Positions 6,549 through 15,584 of a stretch of DNA of 64,000 nt are shown here, piece after piece. The stretch lies in assembly GCF_030657435.1 (NCBI RefSeq), contig NZ_JAUTWS010000025.1, positions 24,895 to 88,894 on the forward strand, written 5' to 3'. Each line of letters opens with the position of its first letter. Position 1 is the stretch's first letter. Made by a program: the position numbers and the translations under genes. The notes below the pieces were generated by a model. It did no database searches. It was not told where the DNA came from and saw nothing but the letters and a program-made list of their open reading frames with translations. This DNA is from Paracraurococcus lichenis (GTDB taxonomy: Bacteria > Pseudomonadota > Alphaproteobacteria > Acetobacterales > Acetobacteraceae).

Positions 6549-7388
6549 TCAGCCGGCCGCGCGGGCCCCGTCTGGAACGCCCGTGCAGCGCGCGGCATAG
6601 GCGGCCGGGGTGAGGCCATAGGCGCGGCGGAACCAGCGGCCGAGATGGCTCTGGTCGGCGAAGCCGAGCTCCGCCGCGACCGCCGCCGGCCGGCCGCCGC
6701 GGGCGAGGCGCCGGCGCGCCTCGACCAGCCGGATCTGCACGAGATAGGCATGCGGCGACAGGCCATAGGCGGCGCGGAAGGCGCGGGCGAGGCGGAAGCG
6801 GTCGGCGGCGCCGGCGGCGCGCGCCAGGGCATCGGCGCCGATCTCCTCCGTCATCAGGTCGTGCAGCACGGCGCGGGCCCGCCGCGCCAGCGCGGCATCG
6901 CCCCGCGCCGGCTCTCGCTGCGGGCGGCCGAGCTGCGGCCGCAGCGCCTCGACCACCGCATCGAGCGCCGCGTCATGCGCCAGGCGCCCCTCCGGCGCGG
7001 CCTGGCTGCGGAGGGCGCGGCGGATGGCCTGCGCGAGCCGCGGATCCTCGACGAGCGTCGTGCGGAAGCCCGGATCGCCGGCCGGCCCCGGCCCGAGCTG
7101 CGCCCGCAGCCAGGGCTGCGGCAGGTAGAGCATGCCATAGGCGAAGCCGGCGGCGTCGTCGGCCTCGCCGTCATGCACCTCCTCGGGTTCCAGCAGGATG
7201 ACGCGGCCCGGGGTGCTGCGCCAGCGCCGGCCGCGGCAGCGGAAGGCCTGCACGCCGTGATGGGTGACGCCGACCAGCCAGTCCTCGTGCCGGTGGGGAT
7301 CATAGGCATGGCCGGGGAAAAAGGCCTCGATGGTCTCGATCCCCGTGGCGGGGTCGCGGTGGAGGCGGATCCGTCGCTCGCCGGGCAT
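6549..7388 (-). CDS. AraC-family transcriptional regulator
   Basis: A 279-residue regulator with an N-terminal cupin-like sensing domain (residues ~1-165; FFPGHAYDPHRHEDWLVGV with metal-ligand-like His, then GRVILLEPEEVHDGE) and a C-terminal double helix-turn-helix of AraC type (~185-270; LARAAGAADRFRLARAFRAAYGL split, then AAELGFADQSHLGRWFRRAYG). I start at ATG 7386-7388 (MPGERRIRLHRD); longer in-frame extensions are proline/arginine-rich and unlike the family. It likely controls the DUF2000 gene 34 bases downstream. It is divergent from the leu leader, 133 bases apart. Confidence 0.85.
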   Translation of the reverse strand: MPGERRIRLHRDPATGIETIEAFFPGHAYDPHRHEDWLVGVTHHGVQAFRCRGRRWRSTPGRVILLEPEEVHDGEADDAAGFAYGMLYLPQPWLRAQLGPGPAGDPGFRTTLVEDPRLAQAIRRALRSQAAPEGRLAHDAALDAVVEALRPQLGRPQREPARGDAALARRARAVLHDLMTEEIGADALARAAGAADRFRLARAFRAAYGLSPHAYLVQIRLVEARRRLARGGRPAAVAAELGFADQSHLGRWFRRAYGLTPAAYAARCTGVPDGARAAG

Positions 7389-7521
7389 GCCGCCATTCTG
7401 CCGCGGGCGGGGCGGGATGGCGAGGCGGGGGGGCCTGCGGCAGGCCGGGGAAGGCCGGGGCGGGAAGGGCGCGATTCGGCCCTGGACGCCTTCCGTGCCG
7501 CTGGCTAGGGTGCCCGAAGCC

Positions 7522-7632
7522 ATGCAACCCAGCGCGCTCCTCGCCGGCCTGACCCGCGGCCTTCCCGCCGCCGGGCCCGCGCGCGCCCTGCTTCCGCTCC
7601 TCCTCCTTCGACTTAGCCGCCCCTGGGCGTGA
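7522..7632 (+). CDS. leuA leader (attenuator) peptide
   Basis: A 36-codon frame starting at ATG 7522, ending RALLPLLLLRLSRPWA. Seven of the last 14 residues are leucine, encoded partly by codons that are scarce in this GC-rich DNA (CTT, CTC). The frame stops 90 bases before leuA. A run of leucine codons ahead of 2-isopropylmalate synthase is the classical sign of transcription attenuation by ribosome stalling. Hairpins downstream (CTCAGG/CCTGAG near 7658-7673, AGGCGC/GTGCGCCT-type near 7671-7688) could form the alternative structures. Leader function is inferred from position and codon content. Confidence 0.72.
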   Translation: MQPSALLAGLTRGLPAAGPARALLPLLLLRLSRPWA

Positions 7633-7722
7633 CGCGCGGCTGACCGGCCGCCACCGCTCAGGGGAACCTGAGGCGCCCTCGTGCGCCTGACCGGCATTTA
7701 CAGAGACGCGAAGGAACGCCCC

Positions 7723-9315
<1,593 letters not shown>

Positions 9316-9372
9316 GACGGGCAGGCGCGCCGCACGCCCGCGGCGCGCCCATCCCGAAGCCTGGGGGCCGGA

Positions 9373-9415
9373 ACGCAGACGGGGGCACCGGCCGGGCCGG
9401 TGCCCCCGTCTGCGT
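9373..9415. terminator. 43-bp perfect palindrome, bidirectional terminator between leuA and nepR
   Basis: Inverted repeat with 19 complementary positions per arm (left arm begins ACGCAGACGGGGGCACCGG; the right arm is its complement) around a 5-base centre. It lies 58 bases past leuA and 66 bases past the convergent nepR. No T-tract follows, so termination by hairpin alone, or RNA protection of both 3' ends, is inferred. Confidence 0.65.
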
Positions 9416-9480
9416 CAGGGACCGCCGCAAGGGCGGATCCGCCCGGGGCGCGGCACCGATCGCCGCCGGTGCCGCCCGCC

Positions 9481-9747
9481 CTATTCGTCGTTCTTCTTCT
9501 GCCGGTCTTCCTCGATCATCCGGAGCAAGGCTTCCGGGATCGGTTCTTTCGCGACCGTGTCATAGAGTTGGTGCAGCCCGCACCGCAACCACAGGTCGAA
9601 GGCGCCGTCCACCGCCTCGCTCTCCTGTTCCGTGCCGGCCTTGGCCGGATCGTTCTGCTTCTTCTGGTCCGTCTTGCCCATTGCCGCTGCCGAGTAAGAC
9701 GGGCTGGCGGCGGGCCGCTCCAGGACCGCCGCCGAACTCCGCATCAT
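9481..9747 (-). CDS. nepR: NepR anti-sigma factor of the general stress response
   Basis: An 88-residue protein whose C-terminal half carries the NepR core (LWLRCGLHQLYDTVAKEPIP, then ALLRMIEED), the two-helix segment that sequesters EcfG and is captured by phosphorylated PhyR. The N terminus is low-complexity. Start at ATG 9745-9747, six bases after the ecfG stop, with GGAG 14 bases upstream; an internal ATG at MGKTDQ gives a 66-residue form but has no ribosome site. Co-transcribed with ecfG (9754-10356), with phyR nearby on the other strand. Confidence 0.88.
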   Translation of the reverse strand: MMRSSAAVLERPAASPSYSAAAMGKTDQKKQNDPAKAGTEQESEAVDGAFDLWLRCGLHQLYDTVAKEPIPEALLRMIEEDRQKKNDE

Positions 9748-9753
9748 GGCACA

Positions 9754-10356
9754 CTAGACTCCGGCGCGGAGTTCGCCAATGCCAATGATATCGGAACGCT
9801 CCGCCCGCGGCACCTGCCGCTCGGACCGCTCCTCGCCGGCCAGCCAGGTCTGCAACTGGCGGCGGGCGCGGAAGACGCGGCTCTTGGCGGTGCCCACCGC
9901 GCAGCCGGTCGCCTCGGCCACCTCCTCGTAGGACAGGCCCTGCAGCACCACCATGAACAGTGCCTCGCGCTGGTCCGCCGGCAGCCGGCCGAGGGCGCGG
10001 CTGAGCTCCTTCAGCACCATCCGGTCCTCATGCGCGGCGCCGACCGCGAAGGCCGACATCGGCAGGTCCTCGATGTCGGTGGTCTCGCGCTGCTTGCGGA
10101 GGGTGGAGATGAAGCGGTTGCGCAGAATGCGATGCATCCAGGCGGCGAAATTGGTGCCGGGCGTGAAGCTCTCCTGCGCGGCCAGGGCATTGGCGACCGC
10201 ATCCTGCACCAGGTCCTCGGCGGCGGCGCGGTTGCGGGTCAGGGCGAGCGCCTGGACGCGGAGCTTGGGGAGAAGAGAGACGAGCTGGTCGTGGAATTCC
10301 TTGCTCGCACGGCCACCGCGCTGCGGCTTCGTCTGGGTCGTGGTCATGCCGTCCAT
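9754..10356 (-). CDS. ecfG: EcfG-type ECF sigma factor
   Basis: A 200-residue ECF sigma factor. Region 2 (AEDLVQDAVANAL, GTNFAAWMHRILRNRFIS) and region 4 (LPADQREALFMVVLQGLSYE, AVGTAKSRVFRARRQL) are intact, without an extra anti-sigma domain. Gene order ecfG-nepR plus nearby phyR identifies it as a sigma factor of the general stress response, which directs RNA polymerase to GGAAC-N16/17-CGTT-type promoters (family knowledge; I saw no convincing copy of that motif here). ATG at 10354-10356 follows AGAGGGG. It lies 68 bases downstream of a second, related sigma gene. Confidence 0.87.
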   Translation of the reverse strand: MDGMTTTQTKPQRGGRASKEFHDQLVSLLPKLRVQALALTRNRAAAEDLVQDAVANALAAQESFTPGTNFAAWMHRILRNRFISTLRKQRETTDIEDLPMSAFAVGAAHEDRMVLKELSRALGRLPADQREALFMVVLQGLSYEEVAEATGCAVGTAKSRVFRARRQLQTWLAGEERSERQVPRAERSDIIGIGELRAGV

Positions 10357-10424
10357 CGGTGCATCCCCTCTTGAGATCTGCAGACCAATGATCGCCAAGG
10401 CGGCAGGGTTGCATCGCGGCGGCG

Positions 10425-10928
10425 TTATGCTGTCACACGACCGAGAGCGGCAGCAAGCAGCTTGCGGGCGCGCGACACGCGCGCCTTCATGGTGCCGATC
10501 GGAACGCCGCAGATCTCCGCGGCCTCCTGGTGCGACAGGCCCTGCGCGCCGACCAGGATCACGGCTTCGCGCAGCAACGGCGGCAGTTCCTTCAGCGCGC
10601 GCGCGAGGTCGCGCATCTGCCCGGGCGTCTCCTGCGCGGGCGGCGCGGGTTCCTCCGGCACGGCATCGCGCAACCGCACCGTCTCCCGCTTCCGTGCGCG
10701 CAATTCCTCATGGAAAATATTGCGTACGACGGCTAGGCACCAGGCGCGGAGGTCGGTCACCCGCTCCTCCTGCGCGTCCAGGCTGCGCAGGGTGCGGGCC
10801 AGCGCCTCCTGCACCAGGTCGTCGGCCTGCGCCGCATTGCCGCAGAGGAATCGCGCGAAGGCCCGAAGTTCAGGCAACAATTCCGCGAGGGCGCTTCGCA
10901 GTCCCGTATCCGTGGCTTGTTCGGTCAC
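10425..10928 (-). CDS. Second EcfG-like ECF sigma factor
   Basis: A 167-residue ECF sigma factor with region 2 (QADDLVQEALARTLRSLDA, LRAWCLAVVRNIFHEELR) and region 4 (LPPLLREAVILVGAQGLSHQ, EICGVPIGTMKARVSRARKL). The LILVGAxGxSxxEAAEICG style is closer to canonical EcfG (ECF15) than its neighbour at 9754. The only credible start is GTG 10926-10928. It is divergent from phyR across ~100 bases and is followed on the same strand by ecfG-nepR, so the operon carries two stress sigma factors and a single anti-sigma. Confidence 0.85.
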   Translation of the reverse strand: MTEQATDTGLRSALAELLPELRAFARFLCGNAAQADDLVQEALARTLRSLDAQEERVTDLRAWCLAVVRNIFHEELRARKRETVRLRDAVPEEPAPPAQETPGQMRDLARALKELPPLLREAVILVGAQGLSHQEAAEICGVPIGTMKARVSRARKLLAAALGRVTA

Positions 10929-11030
10929 CCGGCGCTCAATATCAACCTTGTCGTATCCCAGCGAGGATGTCGGGCTTGTGCGCAGGATGACAACCCGAAG
11001 AGCGGTCGAGGCCTGACAGGAATGAGTGCA

Positions 11031-11777
11031 ATGGACCGTGGTGCACTGATCCGTGCACTGCCCTATGCGCGCCGCTATGCGCGCGCGCTGACCGGCAGCC
11101 AGGCGCGCGGCGACGAGGTCGTGGCGGATGCCCTGCGGGAGGTGCTGGCGGATCCGCCCGGCGACCTCGCGCAGGACACGGCCGCGCGGACCGCCCTCTA
11201 CGGCGCCATCGGCGACCGGGTGCGCGGCACCGCGCCGGCGGCCCCGGTCGATCTCTCCGACATGTCGCTGATGCAGCGCATGCTGCTGCTGCTGACCGCG
11301 CTGGAGGAGCAGCCGCTGACCGCTGCGGCCGCTGCCTGCCGCATCCCGCCCGCGACGGCGGAACTGGAACTGCGCCTTGCGCGCGACGGCCTGCGCACCG
11401 GCGTCGCCACCCGCGTCCTGATCATCGAGGACGAGCCGATCATCGCCCTCGACATCCAGGAACTGGTGGAGCGCTGCGGCCACAGCGTGGTCGGCATCGC
11501 CGCGACCGAGGCCGAGGCGGTGGCGATCGCCGAGGCGGAGAAGCCCGGCCTGGTGCTGGCCGACATCAACCTCGGCGCCGGGGGCGACGGGGCCAGCGCG
11601 GTCGCGCATATCCTCAAGCGCCTGACCCTGCCGGTGATCTTCGTCACCGCCTATCCGGAGCGCCTGCTGACCGGCGAGGCGGTGGAGCCCGCCTTCGTCA
11701 TCACCAAGCCCTTCGACCCGACCACCCTCGCGGTCGCGACCTACCAGGCGGTGACCCGCGGCGTGCGACCGTTGTGA
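11031..11777 (+). CDS. phyR: PhyR stress response regulator (sigma-like domain plus receiver)
   Basis: A 248-residue protein with an N-terminal EcfG-mimicking domain (residues ~1-115; LPYARRYARALTGSQARGD, SLMQRMLLLLTALE) and a C-terminal receiver (~127-240). The receiver has acidic pocket E133/D134, phospho-acceptor D178 (LVLADINLG), T206 and K226 (ITKPF). When phosphorylated, PhyR binds NepR and frees EcfG. I start at ATG 11031 because AGGA (11018-11021) is nine bases away; ATG 11022 is too close to it. Divergent from the two sigma genes. The cognate histidine kinase is not in the window. Confidence 0.94.
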   Translation: MDRGALIRALPYARRYARALTGSQARGDEVVADALREVLADPPGDLAQDTAARTALYGAIGDRVRGTAPAAPVDLSDMSLMQRMLLLLTALEEQPLTAAAAACRIPPATAELELRLARDGLRTGVATRVLIIEDEPIIALDIQELVERCGHSVVGIAATEAEAVAIAEAEKPGLVLADINLGAGGDGASAVAHILKRLTLPVIFVTAYPERLLTGEAVEPAFVITKPFDPTTLAVATYQAVTRGVRPL

Positions 11778-11858
11778 GTGTCTTCCCGGTTCGTTGAGCT
11801 TCGGCAACCGCAACGGCCGGATGGCGTTCTGCGGCCGTCAACGTCGCGGAGGATGCCC

Positions 11859-12023
11859 ATGCTCTACTGGACCCTGATCTTCCTCGTCATCGCCCTGGTG
11901 GCCGGACTCTTCGGCTTCGGCGGCATCGCCTCGGCCTCGGCCGGCATCGCCAAGATCCTCTTCGCCATCTTCCTCGTGCTCTTCCTGGTCTCGCTGATCT
12001 TCGGCGCGGTCCGCGGGGTCTGA
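11859..12023 (+). CDS. DUF1328 (YtjA-like) small membrane protein
   Basis: A 54-residue hydrophobic protein (MLYWTLIFLVIALVAGLFGF, then AKILFAIFLVLFLVSLIFG), two predicted membrane helices joined by a GGIASASAGI turn, exactly the DUF1328 family size. ATG 11859 has GGAGG six bases upstream. It follows phyR by 81 bases and precedes the exported protein by 13. Its function is unknown; small DUF1328 proteins are frequently in alphaproteobacterial stress regulons, so co-location with phyR may be meaningful. Confidence 0.85.
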   Translation: MLYWTLIFLVIALVAGLFGFGGIASASAGIAKILFAIFLVLFLVSLIFGAVRGV

Positions 12024-12036
12024 CGGGGGACGGAGG

Positions 12037-12690
12037 ATGCGGCGGCGCGCGGCGCTGATCCTGGCGGGGCTGGCGCTGCCAGCCGCCGCGCGGGCGCAGG
12101 GCTCCGCGCCGCGGCCGCGCGGCGAGCTCTGGTTCGACCCGACCCAGCTCCCCTCCTTCACCGGGACGGTGGAGCGCTACCTGCCCAACCCCCGCGGGGA
12201 GACCGATGCGCTGATTTTCCGTGAGGGGCCGCAGATCGTCTTCCCGCCCGATGTCGCGGATGCCGTGCGGCAGGCCGCGCCCGCCGGCCGGCCCCTCGTC
12301 GTCTGGGGCATCCGCGCGCGCAACGCGCCGGTGATCACCATGCTGGCCTTCGCGCCCGCCAGCGACCAGCCGCCGACCGTGGTCGACCGTCTCTACTGGC
12401 GGCTCGGCGGCCGCCTGCCGCAGGAGCGGGCGACGCAGCTCACCGTCTCCGGCACGGTGAAGCAGCCCTACTACGCCCCGCAGGGCGAGGTGGCCGGCGC
12501 CATCCTCGAGGACGGCACCGTCGTGCTGGTGCCGCAGGGCACTGCCGAGGGCGTGAAGGACCTGCTGAAGGCGGGCGCGACGCTCACCGCTGAAGGCATG
12601 GGGCAGGCCGGTGAGGGCGGCCGCGCCCTGCTCGCCGGCGCGCTCGGCGAGAGCCCCGAGGCGCTGAAGCCGATCGCCCCGCCGCGCTGA
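12037..12690 (+). CDS. Exported protein with two homologous repeats, function unknown
   Basis: A 217-residue protein with a clear signal peptide (MRRRAALILAGLALPAAARA, cleavage near residue 20). The mature part consists of two related beta-rich repeats. The first starts at about residue 39 (FTGTVERYLPNPRGETDALI), and the second at about 146 (VSGTVKQPYYAPQGEVAGAI). Each continues with a VxxP-type strand and a V(R/K)xxxxAG helix. This indicates an internal duplication, possibly of an OB-like fold (inference). It is seven bases upstream of the ABC transporter gene at 12698, so it is a likely periplasmic partner of that transporter. I do not recognise a named family. Confidence 0.75.
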   Translation: MRRRAALILAGLALPAAARAQGSAPRPRGELWFDPTQLPSFTGTVERYLPNPRGETDALIFREGPQIVFPPDVADAVRQAAPAGRPLVVWGIRARNAPVITMLAFAPASDQPPTVVDRLYWRLGGRLPQERATQLTVSGTVKQPYYAPQGEVAGAILEDGTVVLVPQGTAEGVKDLLKAGATLTAEGMGQAGEGGRALLAGALGESPEALKPIAPPR

Positions 12691-12697
12691 GGCCACC

Positions 12698-14539
12698 ATG
12701 ACACCGACCGATCCCCCGCCGGACCCGAGGCCGGACGGCTTCCTGCGCCGTTTCGCCAGGCTCTCCGCCCTCTACTTCAACGGCGACCAGAAATGGCGCG
12801 CGCGCGGGCTGGCCGCCGGCGTGCTCGGCCTGACGTTGCTGCAGATCCTCGTCCAGGTGCGGTTCAACATCTGGAACCGCGACTTCTTCAACGCGCTCGA
12901 GAACCGCGACCGCGACGCCTTCTTCGGCCAGATGGGGCTGTTCCTCGGCCTCACCCTCGCCAGCATGGTGACCGCGGTCTACCAGCTCTATGTCCGGCAA
13001 TTGCTGCAGCTTCACTGGCGGGAATGGCTGGTCTTCCGGCTGCAGCGCCGCTGGCTGGAGAATGGCCGGCACTACCAGCTCAACTTCCTCGACGGCGCGG
13101 CCGACAACCCGGACCAGCGCATCAGCGAGAATACCCGCGCCGCCACCGCCATGGCGGTGGACCTCGCGGTCGGGCTCGTCACCTCGGTCCTGATGCTCCT
13201 CTCCTTCGTCGGCATCCTCTGGACCCTGTCGGGCCCGCTGCATGTCGCCCTCGACGCGACCGAGTTCGACATCCCGGGCTACATGGTCTTCGCCGCGCTG
13301 CTCTACGCCTTCATCGGCAGCTTCCTGACCTGGCGCATCGGCGGGCCGATGGTCGAGGCGAATATCCGCCGCAACGAGGCCGAGAGCGACCACCGCTTCG
13401 CCCTGGTGCGGCTGCGCGAGAGCAGCGAGGGCGTCGCGCTGATCCGCGGCGAGGCGGACGAGGAGCGCGGGCTGCGCCAGGCCTTCGGGCATGTGGTGCA
13501 GGTGATGCGCGACCTGATGCGCAGCGAGCGCAACCTGATGTGGCTGACCAGCGCCTATGGCATGCTGCTGACGGTCTTCCCGGTGCTGGTGGCGAGCCCG
13601 CGCTTCTTCTCGGGCGCCATCACCCTCGGCGTGCTGATGCAGATCTCCTCCGCCTTCGGGCAGGTGACGACGAGCCTCAACTGGTTCGTGGACAACTTCC
13701 CCCGCCTCGCCGACTGGCGCAGCCATGTGGAACGGGTGGTCGAGCTGGAGGACACGCTCGAGGCCGAGCAACTCGCCGAGGTCGAGGGCGGAATTGCGGT
13801 GGTCGAGGATCCGGGCGCGGCGGCGCTGGTCTTCCGCGACCTGCAGATCGCGCAATCCGACGGCAGCACCCTGATCGCCGAGGCCAATGCCGAGATCGCG
13901 GCCGGCGAGAAGGTGCTGATCGTCGGCGAGAGCGGGACGGGCAAGTCCACCCTGTTCCGCGCCATCGCCGGCCTCTGGCCCTGGGGCCGGGGCGAGATCC
14001 GCATCCCGCCGCGCGCGCAGATGATGTTCATGCCGCAGCGGCCCTACCTGCCGCTCGGGACCCTCGCCGCCGCGCTGGCCTATCCGGAGCCGCCCAAGCG
14101 CTTCGCGCGCGCGGCGCAGGCGGCGGCGCTGACGCGCTGCGGGCTCGAACACCTGGTGCCGCGGCTCGACGAGACGGAGCGCTGGGACCGCATCCTCTCG
14201 CTCGGCGAGCAGCAGCGGCTCGCCTTCGCCCGCCTGTTGCTGCACCGGCCGCGCTGGGTCTTCATGGACGAGGCGACGGCCGCCCTCGACGAGGCCAACC
14301 AGGACGCGATGATGCGGCTGTTCCCGGAGGAACTGGCCGGCAGCGCGCTGCTCTCGATCGGCCACCGGCCGGGACTCGATGCCTATCACGACCGTACGCT
14401 GACCCTGGTGCGCGGCACCGAGGGGGCGCGGCTGACGGCCCGTCGCCGCCGCGCGGCGCCGGCGCGGGGCGGCGAGGGCGCGCCGGGGCCGGCGGCGGGT
14501 AGCGGCGGGCTGCGGCGGCTGCTGCGGGGTGCGCGGTAG
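12698..14539 (+). CDS. ABC transporter, fused permease and ATPase (SbmA/BacA-YddA type)
   Basis: A 613-residue half-transporter: an ABC_membrane_2-type permease with about six membrane segments in residues ~25-330 (FNIWNRDFFNALENRD is the family hallmark). An ATPase domain follows with Walker A GESGTGKST (~409-417), signature LSLGEQQRLAF (~500) and Walker B WVFMDEA (~521-527). The relatives SbmA/BacA/ABCD import peptides or very-long-chain acyl-CoA-like substrates; the substrate here is unknown. The last ~40 residues are Arg/Gly/Ala-rich and not part of the fold. It is translated right after the exported two-repeat protein. Confidence 0.9.
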   Translation: MTPTDPPPDPRPDGFLRRFARLSALYFNGDQKWRARGLAAGVLGLTLLQILVQVRFNIWNRDFFNALENRDRDAFFGQMGLFLGLTLASMVTAVYQLYVRQLLQLHWREWLVFRLQRRWLENGRHYQLNFLDGAADNPDQRISENTRAATAMAVDLAVGLVTSVLMLLSFVGILWTLSGPLHVALDATEFDIPGYMVFAALLYAFIGSFLTWRIGGPMVEANIRRNEAESDHRFALVRLRESSEGVALIRGEADEERGLRQAFGHVVQVMRDLMRSERNLMWLTSAYGMLLTVFPVLVASPRFFSGAITLGVLMQISSAFGQVTTSLNWFVDNFPRLADWRSHVERVVELEDTLEAEQLAEVEGGIAVVEDPGAAALVFRDLQIAQSDGSTLIAEANAEIAAGEKVLIVGESGTGKSTLFRAIAGLWPWGRGEIRIPPRAQMMFMPQRPYLPLGTLAAALAYPEPPKRFARAAQAAALTRCGLEHLVPRLDETERWDRILSLGEQQRLAFARLLLHRPRWVFMDEATAALDEANQDAMMRLFPEELAGSALLSIGHRPGLDAYHDRTLTLVRGTEGARLTARRRRAAPARGGEGAPGPAAGSGGLRRLLRGAR

Positions 14540-14545
14540 GGGCGC

Positions 14546-14728
14546 TCAGTCGTCCCTGCCGCCGGGCGTCTCGTCCGTGACGCCCGGCCGGTCGGGGTAG
14601 AGGTCCGAAGGCACCTTCGCCTTCGGGTTCTGCGTCCGGTTTCCCTGCTGGACCTTCTCGGCGGTGGTGGGGGAGGCGGGGTCGGCGGTGTTCATCCGCT
14701 CGCGGTTCCCGGTCGGCGACTCGGCCAT
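14546..14728 (-). CDS. Small hydrophilic hypothetical protein
   Basis: A 60-residue, low-complexity protein rich in Pro, Thr, Asn and Asp (MAESPTGNRERMNTADPASP, ending ETPGGRDD), with no hydrophobic core, so likely disordered. ATG 14726-14728 follows AGGAGA at an 8-base gap, which supports translation. It is convergent with the ABC transporter, 6 bases apart, and divergent from the antitoxin gene at 14792. No family recognised. Confidence 0.55.
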   Translation of the reverse strand: MAESPTGNRERMNTADPASPTTAEKVQQGNRTQNPKAKVPSDLYPDRPGVTDETPGGRDD

Positions 14729-14791
14729 GCGCTGTCTCCTGCTGTCGGTGGGGGAACGCGGCGGCGGCGCGGAAGTGCTACGGTCCGGACC

Positions 14792-14998
14792 ATGACGGAG
14801 CCGGAGGAGGAGTTGCCGCCCGAGGCCGCGGCCGCGCTGCTCGGCCTGTCGCGCCTGGCATTGCAGCGCCTGCTGGATCGCGGGCTGCTGCCCGGCCTCG
14901 GCCGCGCGGCGCTGCTGGCCTGGCGCGACCGGCAGGCGGCGGTCCGGCGCGATGCGCTCGCCGCGCTGGCCCGGCTCTCGGCGGCACATGACCTCTGA
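14792..14998 (+). CDS. Antitoxin-like helix-turn-helix protein (partner of PIN toxin)
   Basis: A 68-residue protein with a predicted excisionase-type HTH (PEAAAALLGLSRLALQRLLD, followed by RGLLP). It overlaps the downstream PIN-domain gene by 11 bases, the usual antitoxin-first order of type II toxin-antitoxin pairs. The acidic N terminus and the C-terminal helix (WRDRQAAVRRDALAALARL) are plausible toxin-binding regions. Assignment rests on context plus the HTH pattern. Confidence 0.65.
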   Translation: MTEPEEELPPEAAAALLGLSRLALQRLLDRGLLPGLGRAALLAWRDRQAAVRRDALAALARLSAAHDL

Positions 14999-15584
14999 CC
15001 CGCCTGCCGTCGCGCTGCTCGATGCCTGCGTGCTGTTCCGCGGTCGGGTGACGGACCTGCTGCTGCATCTGGCGGAGGCCAGGCTGTTCGAGCCCGCCTG
15101 GTCGCCCACCATCGCGGCGGAGTGGACGCGTGGCCTCGCGCGCCGCCGCGGCGTGACGGCCGTGGCGATCGAGGCCCGCGCGGCGCTGCTGGACGCCGCC
15201 TTCCCCGCCGCAGCGTGCACCCCCGATCCGGCGCTGGTCGAGGCGGTTGCCGACCGCTGCCGCAACGCGGCGCAGCGAAAGGACGCGCATGTGGTCGCGG
15301 CGGCGCTGGCGGCCGGGGCGCGCTCGATCGTGACGGAGAACACCGCCGACATGCCGCCCCGGCTGCTCACGGGATTCGGGCTGCACGCGCTGCGGCCGGA
15401 TGAATTCTGCGCGGGCCTCCTGGCGGCGGCGCCGGCGAAGGTCCGCGCGGCGCTCGACCGGCACCGCGCCGGGCTGCCCCCGCCGCAGGATGCGCCGGAG
15501 GGCTACCGCGCCCTGCTGGCGAGCCGGAGGCTCTCCCTGCCGCGGACCGCGGCGCTGCTGGCGGCGCCGCCTATCCCAGCCTGA
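14988..15584 (+). CDS. PIN-domain ribonuclease (probable toxin)
   Basis: A 198-residue protein with a PIN nuclease fold: acidic residues in ALLDACVLFRG (~12-22), E in SPTIAAEWTRG, D in QRKDAHVVAAALAAGA and the SIVTENTADMP strand, which together form the Mg2+ site. The C-terminal ~55 residues (FCAGLLAAAP onward) are an extra helical extension. It starts at ATG 14988, overlapping the HTH antitoxin by 11 bases, and its 3' end overlaps the convergent rnhA by 14 bases. Toxicity is inferred from the arrangement. Confidence 0.78.
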   Translation: MTSDPPAVALLDACVLFRGRVTDLLLHLAEARLFEPAWSPTIAAEWTRGLARRRGVTAVAIEARAALLDAAFPAAACTPDPALVEAVADRCRNAAQRKDAHVVAAALAAGARSIVTENTADMPPRLLTGFGLHALRPDEFCAGLLAAAPAKVRAALDRHRAGLPPPQDAPEGYRALLASRRLSLPRTAALLAAPPIPA

